Assembly: GCA_900546175.1 (NCBI GenBank)
Contig: URBX01000002.1
Span: 124,001-188,000, forward strand
Length of the DNA: 64,000 nucleotides
Direction of reading: 5' to 3'
From: an uncultured Eggerthella sp.
Lineage (GTDB): Bacteria; Actinomycetota; Coriobacteriia; Coriobacteriales; Eggerthellaceae
The position numbers and the translations under genes were made by a program. The notes beneath the pieces were generated by a model. The model was given only the letters and a program-made list of their open reading frames with translations. It was not told the DNA's origin and ran no database searches. This document shows positions 35,185 to 44,153 of the stretch, piece by piece (the first letter of the stretch is position 1; every line of letters begins with the position of its first letter).

Positions 35185-35343
35185 ATACTCACCCTTCTTT
35201 CGCTTTTTCTTATTCGCTCGGTAGTAATTTAGAGTTTTCCAAAACTTCCGTGCGCTTCGTTCTTTTCACATAACTTTGCACGCTAAGTATCCTTGGAGAT
35301 TTCCAAAATTACCCAGCATTCCGATAAGTGCCGTGCTTATTTC

Positions 35344-35388
35344 AAAAACCGAATTTTCCTAGGCTTTCGAACGCTTTCTGGAATTCGG
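35344..35388 (-). promoter_or_regulatory. Terminator-like hairpin in the thiM leader
   Basis: Minus strand: CCGAATTCC (35380-35388) pairs with GGAAAATTCGG (35349-35359, two-base bulge), followed by five T (35344-35348). It lies about 160 bp ahead of thiM and after the tRNA-Arg terminator, so it could act as an attenuator. TTTC(C)AAAA words recur around it (near 35236, 35300, 35341, 35391). Confidence 0.5.
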
Positions 35389-35405
35389 AATTTCAAAAAC
35401 AATCC

Positions 35406-35517
35406 TACTACTCCCTTTCTTTCTTTAAGTCCAGATTTCGATAAGGAACGGTTTGATAGCTCTCAGCTTGCCATTTAGGCATAAAAACGCAGTTCATCTT
35501 TGCCCCATACGTTAGTA
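35406..35517 (-). promoter_or_regulatory. Candidate divergent TPP-riboswitch-like leader
   Basis: On the minus strand, in order: TACTA (35513-35517), GGGG (35503-35506), CTGAGA (35461-35466), ATCTGGA (35430-35436), GGGA (35412-35415) and TAGTA (35406-35410), the outer words being complementary. These are the order and roughly the spacing of TPP core words, but the highly conserved ATAATnCCAGCG block is absent, so it may be decayed, divergent or chance. The remainder of the 429-bp gap 35185-35613 shows no gene. Confidence 0.25.
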
Positions 35518-35571
35518 CTTAGATTCGTCCTCTACGAAAGGGTAAGCAATTCTCCATTTGCTACCGGACAT

Positions 35572-35601
35572 AAAAAAAGTGCAGCTTATAGAAACTGCAC
35601 T
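35572..35601 (-). terminator. Terminator of tRNA-Arg
   Basis: Stem AGTGCAG (35578-35584) with CTGCACT (35595-35601), then at least six T on the minus strand. Confidence 0.9.
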
Positions 35602-35613
35602 TATTAGTTTTAA

Positions 35614-35689
35614 TGGTGCCCCCGATAGGATTCGAACCTACGACGCACGGTTTAGGAAACCGACGCTCTATCCCCTGAGCTACGGGGGC
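35614..35689 (-). tRNA. tRNA-Arg (anticodon CCT)
   Basis: A 76-nt cloverleaf with encoded CCA. Acceptor GCCCCCG pairs with CGGGGGC, the T-loop is TTCGAAT, and the anticodon loop TTCCTAA gives CCT, reading AGG. It is followed by its own terminator. Confidence 0.95.
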
Positions 35690-35745
35690 ATGCAGGGTGA
35701 TATTGTATCACGCCCTTATAGACCCATAATTAAGAAACCTCGGCG

Positions 35746-37623
35746 TTACGAAACAGTTACGGTAATGGTTGCTCCCTTTTCTGCGTTTCCTGAAGGAGAC
35801 TGGCTTACCACCTTCGCGCCTGAAGCATCAGGATTTCCCGAGAAGGTTACCTTGAATCCCGCTGCTTCCAGGGTTGACTTAGCAGAATAAGGGCTATCTC
35901 CTATCACATTAGGAACAGAAACTACATCAGAGCCTAACGAAACTGTAATGGTAATTGTTGAGCCCTTTTCAGCGGTACCTGTTTGGCTTTGAGAAATTAC
36001 CTTACCTTCAGCAACCGACTGAGAATGATCATAAGAAACATTTACCTGGAAACCTGCATTTTGCAAGGAAGAGGTTGCGTTTTCCTTGGTTGCTCCCACA
36101 ACATTAGGGATAGATACCTTTTCTTTACCCTTAGAAATATTCAAGGTAATAGTATCGCCCTTCTTTGCCTTGCTATTTGCAGCAGGGTTCTGTTGAGCAA
36201 CACATCCAGATTCAACATCTGAATAGACTTCTTCTCCGAAGGTGACGCTAAAGCCCATTTCGGTAAGCTTCTTTTGGGCTTCATCTTTAGTAACGCCCTT
36301 CAAATCTGGGACGGTTACTTCTTCAGTTCCCTTTGAAATAGTAATGTTAATCTTTGCGCCCTTTTTAGCCTTTTCGCCAGCAGAAGGGCTTGTGCCTACA
36401 ACTTTGCCTTTTTCTACATCAACCGAATATACTTCAGTTTCAGTACCTATTTCAAAACCTGCCTCTTTCAAGGTTAGGCGGGCTTGTTCTTTTGTCATAT
36501 TTTTAGTGTCAGGAACAACTACCTCATCACCACTATTGAAAAACATTACCCCTACTACAATGGCAATAACGGCAAGGAGCACAAGAAGGACAGCAATAGG
36601 GCCTTTGCTTGACTTCTTTTTCTCCTCAACAGGAGCATAGGTATCTGTTTGGCGATAATGAGATTGACGAGTAGTCTGTCCGTTATCAGCGGAAATATTA
36701 TCAAGAGCAGGCATTACTTTAGTGCCACCCATATTAGGAGCACCAATAACCTGAGTTGGCATGCTTGATACTGCACCAACTTGTACAGCTCTTCCTGCCA
36801 AATAATCGTTTAACACTGAGCGCATCTCGGAAGCAGAGCTGAATCTCTCTTCTGGGTTCTTTGCCAAAGCCTTCATAATGATTGCTTCAAGAGCGGGATC
36901 AAGTGCTGGATTAATAGTGCTTGGAGCTGCAGGCATTTCGTTTACTTGCTTGACCGCAACGCTTACAGCATCAGTACCTTCGAAAGGCAAACAGCCAGTT
37001 ACTGCCTCATACAACACGATACCTAAAGAATAGATATCAGACGCAGGAGTTAAATCTTTTCCCTGGGCCTGTTCGGGAGAAACATAATGAGCAGTACCTA
37101 ATACCGTAGTGGTGCTTGAAAGGCCAGCATCGCCCGCACGAGCAATACCAAAGTCCATAACCTTAATGTTTCCATCAGGCTGAATCATAATATTTTGAGG
37201 CTTAATATCACGATGAATAATGTCGGCATCGTGAGCTACCGATAACGCCTGTGCAATTTGCGAGCCAATTTCTGCAGCTTTTCGCTGATTAATAGCACCA
37301 CGCAACTGAATAGCAGTTTTTAAATCGGTGCCTTTCAGGTATTCCATGACAATGTAATACGTATCATCCAACGCATCGCAGCCCCAGTCGTAAATATTTA
37401 CGATGTAAGGAGACTGAAGACGAGCAGCCGATGCTGCTTCTTGCCTGAATCTCTGAGTAAAAGTCTGATCAGCAGCATACTGAGGGAGCATTACTTTAAC
37501 CGCTACCGTACGTCCAAGAACGTTATCCTGCGCACGATAAACTTCAGCCATTCCCCCAATGCCTACGCGCTCAATTAATTCGTATCGATTGTTAAATACT
37601 TTGCCAACCATGTTTCCGGCCAC
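35746..37623 (-). CDS. pknB: PknB-type Ser/Thr protein kinase with four PASTA domains
   Basis: Membrane receptor kinase that senses muropeptides/lipid II and phosphorylates division and wall proteins. The 625-residue protein has an N-terminal kinase (VAVKVM Lys, IHRDIKPQN catalytic loop, VMDFGIAR, and the APE-like SPEQ), a juxtamembrane region, one membrane helix at roughly 337-358 (GPIAVLLVLLAVIAIVVGV), and four PASTA repeats to the end, each with a VPN/VPD entry. I use GTG 37623 because AAAAGGAG sits 7 nt upstream; the ATG at 37647 would place that site inside the coding region. Last gene of the fhaA-fhaB-pstP-SEDS/PBP-pknB operon. Confidence 0.96.
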   Translation of the reverse strand: MAGNMVGKVFNNRYELIERVGIGGMAEVYRAQDNVLGRTVAVKVMLPQYAADQTFTQRFRQEAASAARLQSPYIVNIYDWGCDALDDTYYIVMEYLKGTDLKTAIQLRGAINQRKAAEIGSQIAQALSVAHDADIIHRDIKPQNIMIQPDGNIKVMDFGIARAGDAGLSSTTTVLGTAHYVSPEQAQGKDLTPASDIYSLGIVLYEAVTGCLPFEGTDAVSVAVKQVNEMPAAPSTINPALDPALEAIIMKALAKNPEERFSSASEMRSVLNDYLAGRAVQVGAVSSMPTQVIGAPNMGGTKVMPALDNISADNGQTTRQSHYRQTDTYAPVEEKKKSSKGPIAVLLVLLAVIAIVVGVMFFNSGDEVVVPDTKNMTKEQARLTLKEAGFEIGTETEVYSVDVEKGKVVGTSPSAGEKAKKGAKINITISKGTEEVTVPDLKGVTKDEAQKKLTEMGFSVTFGEEVYSDVESGCVAQQNPAANSKAKKGDTITLNISKGKEKVSIPNVVGATKENATSSLQNAGFQVNVSYDHSQSVAEGKVISQSQTGTAEKGSTITITVSLGSDVVSVPNVIGDSPYSAKSTLEAAGFKVTFSGNPDASGAKVVSQSPSGNAEKGATITVTVS

Positions 37624-37779
37624 GTTTATACTCCTTTTGGAATTCATGCTTTAGCAGTTAAACATGCTAAAAAGAATACCTTATTTTATGTCTTTTTGTT
37701 CTTACTGAACGAACAATCCTTTTACCACTATTAAAAATTCTCAAATCTATTCGAAAAGCACTCGTTCTGTGCGCTCTTC

Positions 37780-40524
37780 CTATAAATAACCCTCAACAGA
37801 AAGCGCCGTAGCTAGGACGTTTTGCGCACGAGAAGATGCGCCAGTGTTTGCTCCTTCTTCTAGAACAATTGCAACAACCACCTTGCAATCTTCTGAAGGG
37901 CCCATTCCAACAAACCAAGAGTCGTCTACTGGTTTTCCCGTTTCAGCAGTACCTGTTTTACCTGCAATAGAAACACCTGAAACTGCAGCAGGAGCGCCCG
38001 TTCCGTTTTCAACTACCCCTACCAACACTTCTTTTACCCTTTGAGCAGTAGTAGAAGAAATTGCATTATAGAGAACCGAAGGGCTGGTAGTGGAGCTACA
38101 CTTTCCCTCAGAGTTATAAATACTATCAACTAAGTAAGGCTTCATAATTTTGCCGTCGTTTGCAATTGCACAACCAGTCATTGCCATTTGCAAAACAGTT
38201 GCTTGAGGGCCTGCTGGGCTTTCATGCTCACCAACAGGTTCACCCGCTGCTGCCCACGCAGTTTCCCATGTGGTCATTTCGCTTGGATCAGGCATCAAAG
38301 ACTTCGCAAGAGGAATATCAAACGAGAACGTATCGTTGAAGCCAAATTTGCTGGAGTAATTTACCAACAGCGTAGAGCCAATTTGCGTACCTAACTGAGC
38401 ATATACCGTGTTAGCAGATAGCTCAGTTGCACGAGCAAGAGTAATGGCTCCATACGAATTACCATTGAAGTTTGTTACCTGGCCATTGCCAATTTCCATT
38501 TCTCCCGGTGCATCGTATACCGTTGTTTCGGTAGCAATGTTGTTTTCCAAAGCCGTAGCAAGCGAAACAATCTTGAAGGTTGAACCCGGAGAATACAGTG
38601 CCTGGGTTGCGCGATTAAACATTGCCGAAGACTCCGCATTCTGGAGAACCGTTTCGTAATCAGCGGCATTGTAAGTTGGCGAAGATGCCAAAGCTAAAAC
38701 GGCACCTGTTTCAGGGTCCATTACCACGCACGCGCCCGAATAACCACTTAGTGCATCTTGCGCTGCTTTTTGAATGGTTGAATTGATAGTGAGTTTCACA
38801 TCATTGCCAGCAGTAGTTTTTCCGGTAAAGGTATTAATAACATCAGACCAGCTTGCATAGTTTTCTTTTCCTGAAAGCGTATCGTTGCAAGAAGCTTCAA
38901 TGCCCGTAGTGCCATACGTTGTTGATGCATAGCCTACTAAGTGAGCTGCAAGCGTTCCCGCAGGATATTCACGCGAATAAGTGCCATCTTCTTGCAGGAC
39001 GCTTTGGGCTAAAACCACATTATCGTAGGTAGTGATAGTGCCTCGCTCAGTGTTGGCTTCTTTTGCAATAGTGTGATTATTGATTGGCAACTGACGATAA
39101 TAATCAGCCTGAATAACCATAATAAGAGTAAGGTTTGCAATAAGAAGCGCAATTAAGGCAGCAAAGGCAATCATGGTCTTAGTAATGTGTTTACCTAACG
39201 AAACACGACCCAAAACACCTGAAGAATGAAGCATTCCCGTTCCAGAAACCATTTCGGTATCTAAGCCCGTGCTTTGATCGCCACATTTCAACAAGAAGCC
39301 TACCGCAATAAAGCTTGCCAAAAGTGACGAACCACCCTGACTTACAAAAGGAAGGGTCAAACCCGTAAGAGGGATAAGACGCGTTACGCCACCTACGATG
39401 ATAAAAGCCTGCAAAACAATAGAAGCAGTCAAACCAACTGCAATAAAAGAGCTTACGTCAGACTTTGCGCGCGCTGCAGTTACTAAACCACGAATCGCAA
39501 AGGTTAAGAACAGCAATAATACGCCTGCTGCTCCAAGCAAGCCTGTTTCTTCGGCAATAGCACTAAAAATGAAGTCACTTTCAACAATAGGGATTTGACT
39601 TGCCAGGCCGTTTCCAATTCCTACACCAAAAAGGCCTCCATCGGCAATTGAGAATAACGACTGACAGAGCTGATAGCCCTTATTAGAAGCATCAGCAAAA
39701 GGATCAAGCCACGTAGATACACGCACCTGAACATGGCCGAACAGTCCATACGCAGCAATGCCGGCAAAAGCAATCATGGCAAGACCAAAAAGAACGTAGA
39801 ACTTTTTGCCGGTAGCAACATAGAGCATAACCACAAATACGGCAAAAACAACTAACGCAGAACCTAAGTCCTTCTCGAACACGATGATCAAGAAGGAAAT
39901 AGCCCACATAATCAACATTGGGAGAAGAGTTGAAAGTTGCGGAAACTTAAACGGACCAACCTTTTGCGTAAAGATAGAAAGAAGCTCACGGTTCTGGGCA
40001 AGATATCCCGCCAAAAATAGGACGATTAAGATTTTTGCAATTTCGCCTGGCTGAAAAGAAAAGCCGCCAATTGAAAGCCAAATTCGACTACCGTATATTT
40101 CTTGGCCAATAAATGGCAACATTGGCGAGAGCAACAACAAACAGCCCACAACCATGAGAGTGTACTTGTAGTTGTTAACTTTATCTAAATTCTTGATGAA
40201 AATGAGCACCAAAATCATGCAGGCTATACCCAAAAACAACCACATGACCTGCTTAGTTGCTAAATCTGGAGCCAAGCGAGTAACAAACGCAATGCCAATA
40301 CCCGAAAGCGCAAAACTTACTGGCAAAAGGCCTGGATCTGCTGAAGGAGCCAAAAAACGAACCGCCACATGCGCAACAGCAAAAGCAAGAAAGATGCCAA
40401 TAGGCACAATAAGCGTATCTAGGGAGACTTCATTGCCCTGATGAAGCGCCAGCATAGCGAAAAGAATGATAACAACAGGAGCCGCTAAACAGAGTAGTGC
40501 TAATTCGATATTACGACGACTCAT
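37780..40524 (-). CDS. SEDS glycosyltransferase fused to class B penicillin-binding protein
   Basis: A 914-residue single polypeptide. Residues 1-415 are a RodA/FtsW-type SEDS polymerase with about ten membrane helices, including FSFQPGEIAKI near 157-166 and ESDFIFSAIAEETGLLG (315-331), which holds the Asp thought essential for polymerisation. Residues about 448-472 form the membrane anchor of the PBP. From 475 on comes a PbpA-like transpeptidase: SPGSTFK with nucleophile Ser648, SAN at 703-705 and KTGTAE with Lys856. In most actinobacteria rodA and pbpA are two adjacent genes in exactly this operon position, so the frame here joins them. No internal stop or frameshift is seen across the junction. 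It starts 3 bp after the phosphatase stop. Confidence 0.95.
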   Translation of the reverse strand: MSRRNIELALLCLAAPVVIILFAMLALHQGNEVSLDTLIVPIGIFLAFAVAHVAVRFLAPSADPGLLPVSFALSGIGIAFVTRLAPDLATKQVMWLFLGIACMILVLIFIKNLDKVNNYKYTLMVVGCLLLLSPMLPFIGQEIYGSRIWLSIGGFSFQPGEIAKILIVLFLAGYLAQNRELLSIFTQKVGPFKFPQLSTLLPMLIMWAISFLIIVFEKDLGSALVVFAVFVVMLYVATGKKFYVLFGLAMIAFAGIAAYGLFGHVQVRVSTWLDPFADASNKGYQLCQSLFSIADGGLFGVGIGNGLASQIPIVESDFIFSAIAEETGLLGAAGVLLLFLTFAIRGLVTAARAKSDVSSFIAVGLTASIVLQAFIIVGGVTRLIPLTGLTLPFVSQGGSSLLASFIAVGFLLKCGDQSTGLDTEMVSGTGMLHSSGVLGRVSLGKHITKTMIAFAALIALLIANLTLIMVIQADYYRQLPINNHTIAKEANTERGTITTYDNVVLAQSVLQEDGTYSREYPAGTLAAHLVGYASTTYGTTGIEASCNDTLSGKENYASWSDVINTFTGKTTAGNDVKLTINSTIQKAAQDALSGYSGACVVMDPETGAVLALASSPTYNAADYETVLQNAESSAMFNRATQALYSPGSTFKIVSLATALENNIATETTVYDAPGEMEIGNGQVTNFNGNSYGAITLARATELSANTVYAQLGTQIGSTLLVNYSSKFGFNDTFSFDIPLAKSLMPDPSEMTTWETAWAAAGEPVGEHESPAGPQATVLQMAMTGCAIANDGKIMKPYLVDSIYNSEGKCSSTTSPSVLYNAISSTTAQRVKEVLVGVVENGTGAPAAVSGVSIAGKTGTAETGKPVDDSWFVGMGPSEDCKVVVAIVLEEGANTGASSRAQNVLATALSVEGYL

Positions 40525-40527
40525 ATC

Positions 40528-41718
40528 CTACGCACCCCCATTCTGCTGATTTTCATTCTGATGGTTTGTATCTTGGTTTTCCGTATAGGGAACTGTCTCG
40601 AGCGAAGAATTATTTGCTTTTTGTTCTTCTTCAGCAATGGTGCGCTCGTACTCCTCAATCAAGGAATTTGCTGCTTCAACGCCATCAACAGCCATACCTT
40701 TGGTAATACGCTGAGCTACGCCAGCAGGAAGTTTGTCAACTTCTACCTGGGTAGTGTGATCCAAAGAAGACAACGAGATTCCAAAGAGGGAATCTTGCAC
40801 TCCTTTATACACGCTCACTTTTCCATTTTCAGCAATAAGATAGGCCGAATTGTTGACATAGGCATATAAGCCGAATGCCGAAGCTCCTAAAAGAAGCACC
40901 ACCAAAAGCGCTACAAACACGACACTCAAACGTGATTTACGCTGTTGCTTTTTTCTCTTTACTTGAGTGAATCCTTGAATATCGACCACTACCACCGTAA
41001 CGTTGTCGTGACCTCCCGCACGAAGAGCCGCTTTAACAAGTTCTTCGCAACACTTCTGTGGATTAGAAACTGAGGAAAGAATGTAAGCAATTTCTCTGTC
41101 TTCGAGCATAGTGTTAAGGCCGTCAGAACAAAGAAGGAGCCTATCTCCGGCAACAACATTGAGCTCATAAATGTCAGGACGCATGTAAGGATCAGAGCCA
41201 ATAGCACGTGTAATTACCGAACGGTTTGGATGAAACCGTGCTTCTTCTTCGGTAATTTGACCCGACTCAATCATGTCAGCCATAAGGCTATGGTCGCGGG
41301 TGATTTGCTGCATGATACCCCCATGAAGCAAGTACGCACGAGAATCACCAACTTGAGCTACTAACAAACGCTCGTTTTCCACCATTGCGGCAGTGAGCGT
41401 AGTTCCCATACCGTCACGACCAACACCTTGCGAAGGGGCACGCATAACGTTGAGGTTTGCAGCCACAACTGCCTGCTCGAGCCCAATTGCGTCAAGATGT
41501 TCAGGGGTCATTTCTGCAAGGGTTTGAATAGCAATTTCCGAGGCTACTTCGCCTGCTTCATGACCACCCATACCATCGGCGACTGCGAAAAGAGGTGCTG
41601 CAAGAAGTATGCTGTCTTCGTTTTGTTCGCGAACATGGCCAACATCGCTGCATCCTCCATAGAAGGCACCCGAGGATGAAAGTTTCAAGAAAGAACTCGT
41701 TGAATTAGTATTGGCCAT
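40528..41718 (-). CDS. pstP: PstP-type PP2C Ser/Thr phosphatase
   Basis: Dephosphorylates PknB and its substrates. The PP2C metal-site motifs are in order: SDVGHVREQNEDS, AVADGMGGHEAGE, VAQVGDSRAYLL, RDHSL, LLCSDGLNTML and GGHDNVTVVVV. A membrane helix follows at about 273-297, then an extracytoplasmic tail of about 100 residues ending in an Asn/Gln-rich segment. The gene starts immediately after the fhaB stop (TAA then ATG) and the SEDS/PBP gene begins 3 bp after its end, so translation is tightly coupled. Confidence 0.95.
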   Translation of the reverse strand: MANTNSTSSFLKLSSSGAFYGGCSDVGHVREQNEDSILLAAPLFAVADGMGGHEAGEVASEIAIQTLAEMTPEHLDAIGLEQAVVAANLNVMRAPSQGVGRDGMGTTLTAAMVENERLLVAQVGDSRAYLLHGGIMQQITRDHSLMADMIESGQITEEEARFHPNRSVITRAIGSDPYMRPDIYELNVVAGDRLLLCSDGLNTMLEDREIAYILSSVSNPQKCCEELVKAALRAGGHDNVTVVVVDIQGFTQVKRKKQQRKSRLSVVFVALLVVLLLGASAFGLYAYVNNSAYLIAENGKVSVYKGVQDSLFGISLSSLDHTTQVEVDKLPAGVAQRITKGMAVDGVEAANSLIEEYERTIAEEEQKANNSSLETVPYTENQDTNHQNENQQNGGA

Positions 41719-42132
41719 TTACGCAAACCTTACTCGCATGGTTACGCCGCCAATAGTGACTTTGTCACCCGACTTAAGCGCTAAAGGAGCTTGAATAAAC
41801 ACGTCGTTTACTAAGGTGCCATTGGTAGAGCCCAAGTCTTCGATAAAAAGATTCTGACCCATGAGGACAAAACGAGCATGTTGAGAGGAAACGTAGTCAC
41901 CACGGATAGTGATATCGGCATTAGGATTTCTACCAATCACTACCGGACCAGTCACGGTAATATTTACTCCGCGTAATTCTTTTGGACCCTTTTCAACGGT
42001 TACGGTCCAATTCTTCTCCTTTTTACGTTGACCTCGCACCAAGCCAATTCCTGTTTTCATGATAGCGAAAAGGAACAGGTAAAGCAGTGCCACAAAAAGC
42101 AATCGGCCAATTAAGAGAATTATGTCAATCAC
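41719..42132 (-). CDS. fhaB: FHA-domain protein FhaB-like, membrane-anchored
   Basis: A 137-residue protein with an N-terminal membrane helix (about 4-27) and a C-terminal forkhead-associated domain. The phosphothreonine-binding residues lie in VVIGRNPNADITI, SSQHARF and LGSTNGTLVND. It probably docks phosphorylated PknB targets such as division proteins. The start is GTG 42132. It sits between fhaA and pstP. Confidence 0.93.
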   Translation of the reverse strand: MIDIILLIGRLLFVALLYLFLFAIMKTGIGLVRGQRKKEKNWTVTVEKGPKELRGVNITVTGPVVIGRNPNADITIRGDYVSSQHARFVLMGQNLFIEDLGSTNGTLVNDVFIQAPLALKSGDKVTIGGVTMRVRFA

Positions 42133-42186
42133 GAAAGATCCCGTCTAAGTAGTTCGTTTATTGTGTATTGAGGAATAACAAGATTC

Positions 42187-43089
42187 TTATTGATAGACAA
42201 AAAGGAAAGTTGTTGTTCCCACAGTAATACGGTCTCCGTTGTTCAAGTTTGCTTGAACAATATGTTTGCCGTTTACTAACGTGCCATTAGTTGACCCTAA
42301 ATCAACTACCCCCCACATTCCCGTTGGCTCACGACGAAGCTCGGCATGAGTGCGGGAGGCATTCAAATCGTCCAAAACAATATCGCAATTGATTGCGCGA
42401 CCAATAAGAATGCGTGCTGATACTAAATCAAACGTTCTTCCTGTTGAAAGGTTTACCAAAGAAGGACCGGTTGATTCTTTCCGAGAAGCAGGGCCAACCG
42501 TTATCGTATTTGATACAGGCTCTGCTATTGAAGAGCGATAGTAGTCCTGACTTTCAGCCATTACGTCAACGCCAGAAGCCTGATTGAAAGATGCTGGCTC
42601 CTGATAGTTGCCAAAGCCGCCCTGAGGCTGTCCGAAGTTTTCAGCCTGAGGAGCTTGTGGAGCCTGCGGCGCAAGACCATAACGCTCCATCTCTTCTTCG
42701 CGCAACTGAGCAATGATTGGAGGAGAGACCATTTCGGCAATAACTTCAAACTTGCCCGAGCGAAGTTCATCATCAACAATGAAACGAACCAGCGGAGCAC
42801 CGTCCATAGTCATGCCTGCTTCGCTTGCTTTTGCACGCAGATAGGTTTCTGTTTCTCCGGCAAGCGTTGGGTAGTAGCCAAAAAGACGATCATCGTCTTG
42901 AGGATTTACTAATACGGTATACAGTGTTGGGGCAAGCTCTTTTCCTGCGCCCACAAGTTTATTACGACGCATCTGTTTTTCTGCTTTTTTTGCTATCTGT
43001 ACAGGAGAAATAGGCGCATCAAACAGCTTGTCATTCATTTCATCAAAACCGTCTTCAACACGATGTTCAAACTTTGAAAAAAAGCCCAT
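42187..43089 (-). CDS. fhaA: DUF3662 and FHA domain protein FhaA-like
   Basis: A 300-residue protein with an N-terminal DUF3662 domain (MGFFSKFEHRVEDGF to about 120), a Gln/Pro/Ala-rich linker (LAPQAPQAPQAENFGQPQGG), and a C-terminal FHA domain (ARILIGRAINCDIVL, ASRTHAEL, LGSTNGTLVNG). In mycobacteria FhaA binds phosphorylated MviN to control lipid II flipping. ATG 43089 is chosen on the basis of GGGGG upstream; a longer frame adds 23 unlikely residues. First gene of the kinase operon. Confidence 0.93.
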   Translation of the reverse strand: MGFFSKFEHRVEDGFDEMNDKLFDAPISPVQIAKKAEKQMRRNKLVGAGKELAPTLYTVLVNPQDDDRLFGYYPTLAGETETYLRAKASEAGMTMDGAPLVRFIVDDELRSGKFEVIAEMVSPPIIAQLREEEMERYGLAPQAPQAPQAENFGQPQGGFGNYQEPASFNQASGVDVMAESQDYYRSSIAEPVSNTITVGPASRKESTGPSLVNLSTGRTFDLVSARILIGRAINCDIVLDDLNASRTHAELRREPTGMWGVVDLGSTNGTLVNGKHIVQANLNNGDRITVGTTTFLFVYQ

Positions 43090-43323
43090 CGAACTACCCC
43101 CGGTTCGTTCTTTTTCTATAACTACATATACAGTCAACATGATGCCACAAAACCGCAAAAAAGTTTGTAGTTTCTATCGAATTGCCATACACGAACACGA
43201 GTTTTAGTCAATTAGCGAAGGGGCAATCCGTTGAGTTTTCCTCTTTTCCTTGAATTGAGTTCCTCTCATTTCCTTGAAGTTTCCAAAAAGGTGCGATAAT
43301 CTAACCAGTACAAAACTTCATTT

Positions 43324-43409
43324 GCGGGTGTGGCGGAACGGCAGACGCGCTGGCTTCAGGTGCCAGTGGGGGCAACCTCGTGAGGGTTCAAATCCCTCCA
43401 TCCGCACCA
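43324..43409 (+). tRNA. tRNA-Leu (anticodon CAG)
   Basis: An 86-nt cloverleaf with a long variable arm and encoded CCA. Acceptor GCGGGTG pairs with CATCCGC, the anticodon loop TTCAGGT gives CAG, and the T-loop is TTCAAAT. Confidence 0.96.
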
Positions 43410-43421
43410 GTAGAAATAGGT

Positions 43422-43447
43422 AAGGCCCAGGTTTCCTGGGCCTTTTT
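43422..43447 (+). terminator. Terminator of tRNA-Leu
   Basis: A 10-bp stem (43422-43431 with 43435-43444), TTT loop and a T-run. Confidence 0.92.
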
Positions 43448-43457
43448 CGTTAATGAA

Positions 43458-43510
43458 GAGACATTGACCTGCGTCAATATCTCAAAACAAACACGCTTTT
43501 GCCTTATTAG
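43458..43510. repeat. Dispersed hairpin element, copy 2
   Basis: About 85 percent identical to 30684-30737. The stem (43458-43468 with 43473-43483) has one C-A mismatch on the plus strand, which becomes a G-U pair in minus-strand RNA. It lies 56 bp after the stop of a minus-strand lipoprotein gene. Confidence 0.75.
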
Positions 43511-43566
43511 CTCTTTCGTCCAATAAAACTCTGCTTATTGCGTCACAATCTAGCAGACGCAATGCG

Positions 43567-44103
43567 TTATTTTTCGTTTTGCAGGGCGTCTACAATCTTG
43601 GACTCATTGCTTCCGTCGGTACTTCTAAAAGAAATTTGACACTTAGAAGGAACCTCAGCTGCAAATTCGTCAGCGTCAATAATGTGACCAATTACCACAA
43701 CCTCATGATCAATCTCCTGATCCTCAAGATAAATCTCTAAGGTAACAGGCTGCTTAATAGCAATATCGCCCTTCTTTACTGAATGAGTTGTTGGGTCGTC
43801 AGTTTTGTAGTCATCAACAAGCGTAAAGTACTTGTAGCTTCCTCCATCAAGACAATACGTCCACAGAGGGAATACTTCAGCAACAAGTTCAGTAGTTTTA
43901 TTGTGGTACCAATCAGTGAGATAATTTTTATCAAGCTCTCCCACATACGTGTGCACTTGTTCAGGAATTTGGATTTCGTCGCCAGTTTTACGAAGAGACT
44001 GGTAGATGCCTGCATTGCAACCAGTAAGAGCAACCAGAACAATTACCATAAGAACCGCCACAAAAGAAACTTTTGCAACTTGGCAAAGAGAACGAGATTC
44101 CAT
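43567..44103 (-). CDS. Putative lipoprotein
   Basis: A 178-residue exported protein. The N-terminus has a basic region, a hydrophobic core and lipobox VALTGC, so it is probably lipidated at that Cys (about residue 29). The mature domain has no family I recognise; it is acidic, with a DELDKNYLTDWY-type region, a beta-rich middle and IDADEFAAEVPSKCQISF near the end. ATG 44103 is used because TAGGAG lies upstream. A terminator-like hairpin lies 28 bp before the start, in its leader. The dispersed hairpin element follows it. Confidence 0.7.
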   Translation of the reverse strand: MESRSLCQVAKVSFVAVLMVIVLVALTGCNAGIYQSLRKTGDEIQIPEQVHTYVGELDKNYLTDWYHNKTTELVAEVFPLWTYCLDGGSYKYFTLVDDYKTDDPTTHSVKKGDIAIKQPVTLEIYLEDQEIDHEVVVIGHIIDADEFAAEVPSKCQISFRSTDGSNESKIVDALQNEK

Positions 44104-44130
44104 TTTTCTCCTATCCAAAACCCACACAAG

Positions 44131-44153
44131 AAAAAACCGAGCCGCTACTCGGT
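44131..44153 (-). promoter_or_regulatory. Terminator-like hairpin in the lipoprotein leader
   Basis: ACCGAG/CTCGGT stem (44136-44141 with 44148-44153), 6-nt loop, and six T on the minus strand. Only 27 bp separate it from the ATG, so transcripts of the lipoprotein gene probably have to pass it. The plus side also has ATTTTTT, so it may act both ways. Confidence 0.6.
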
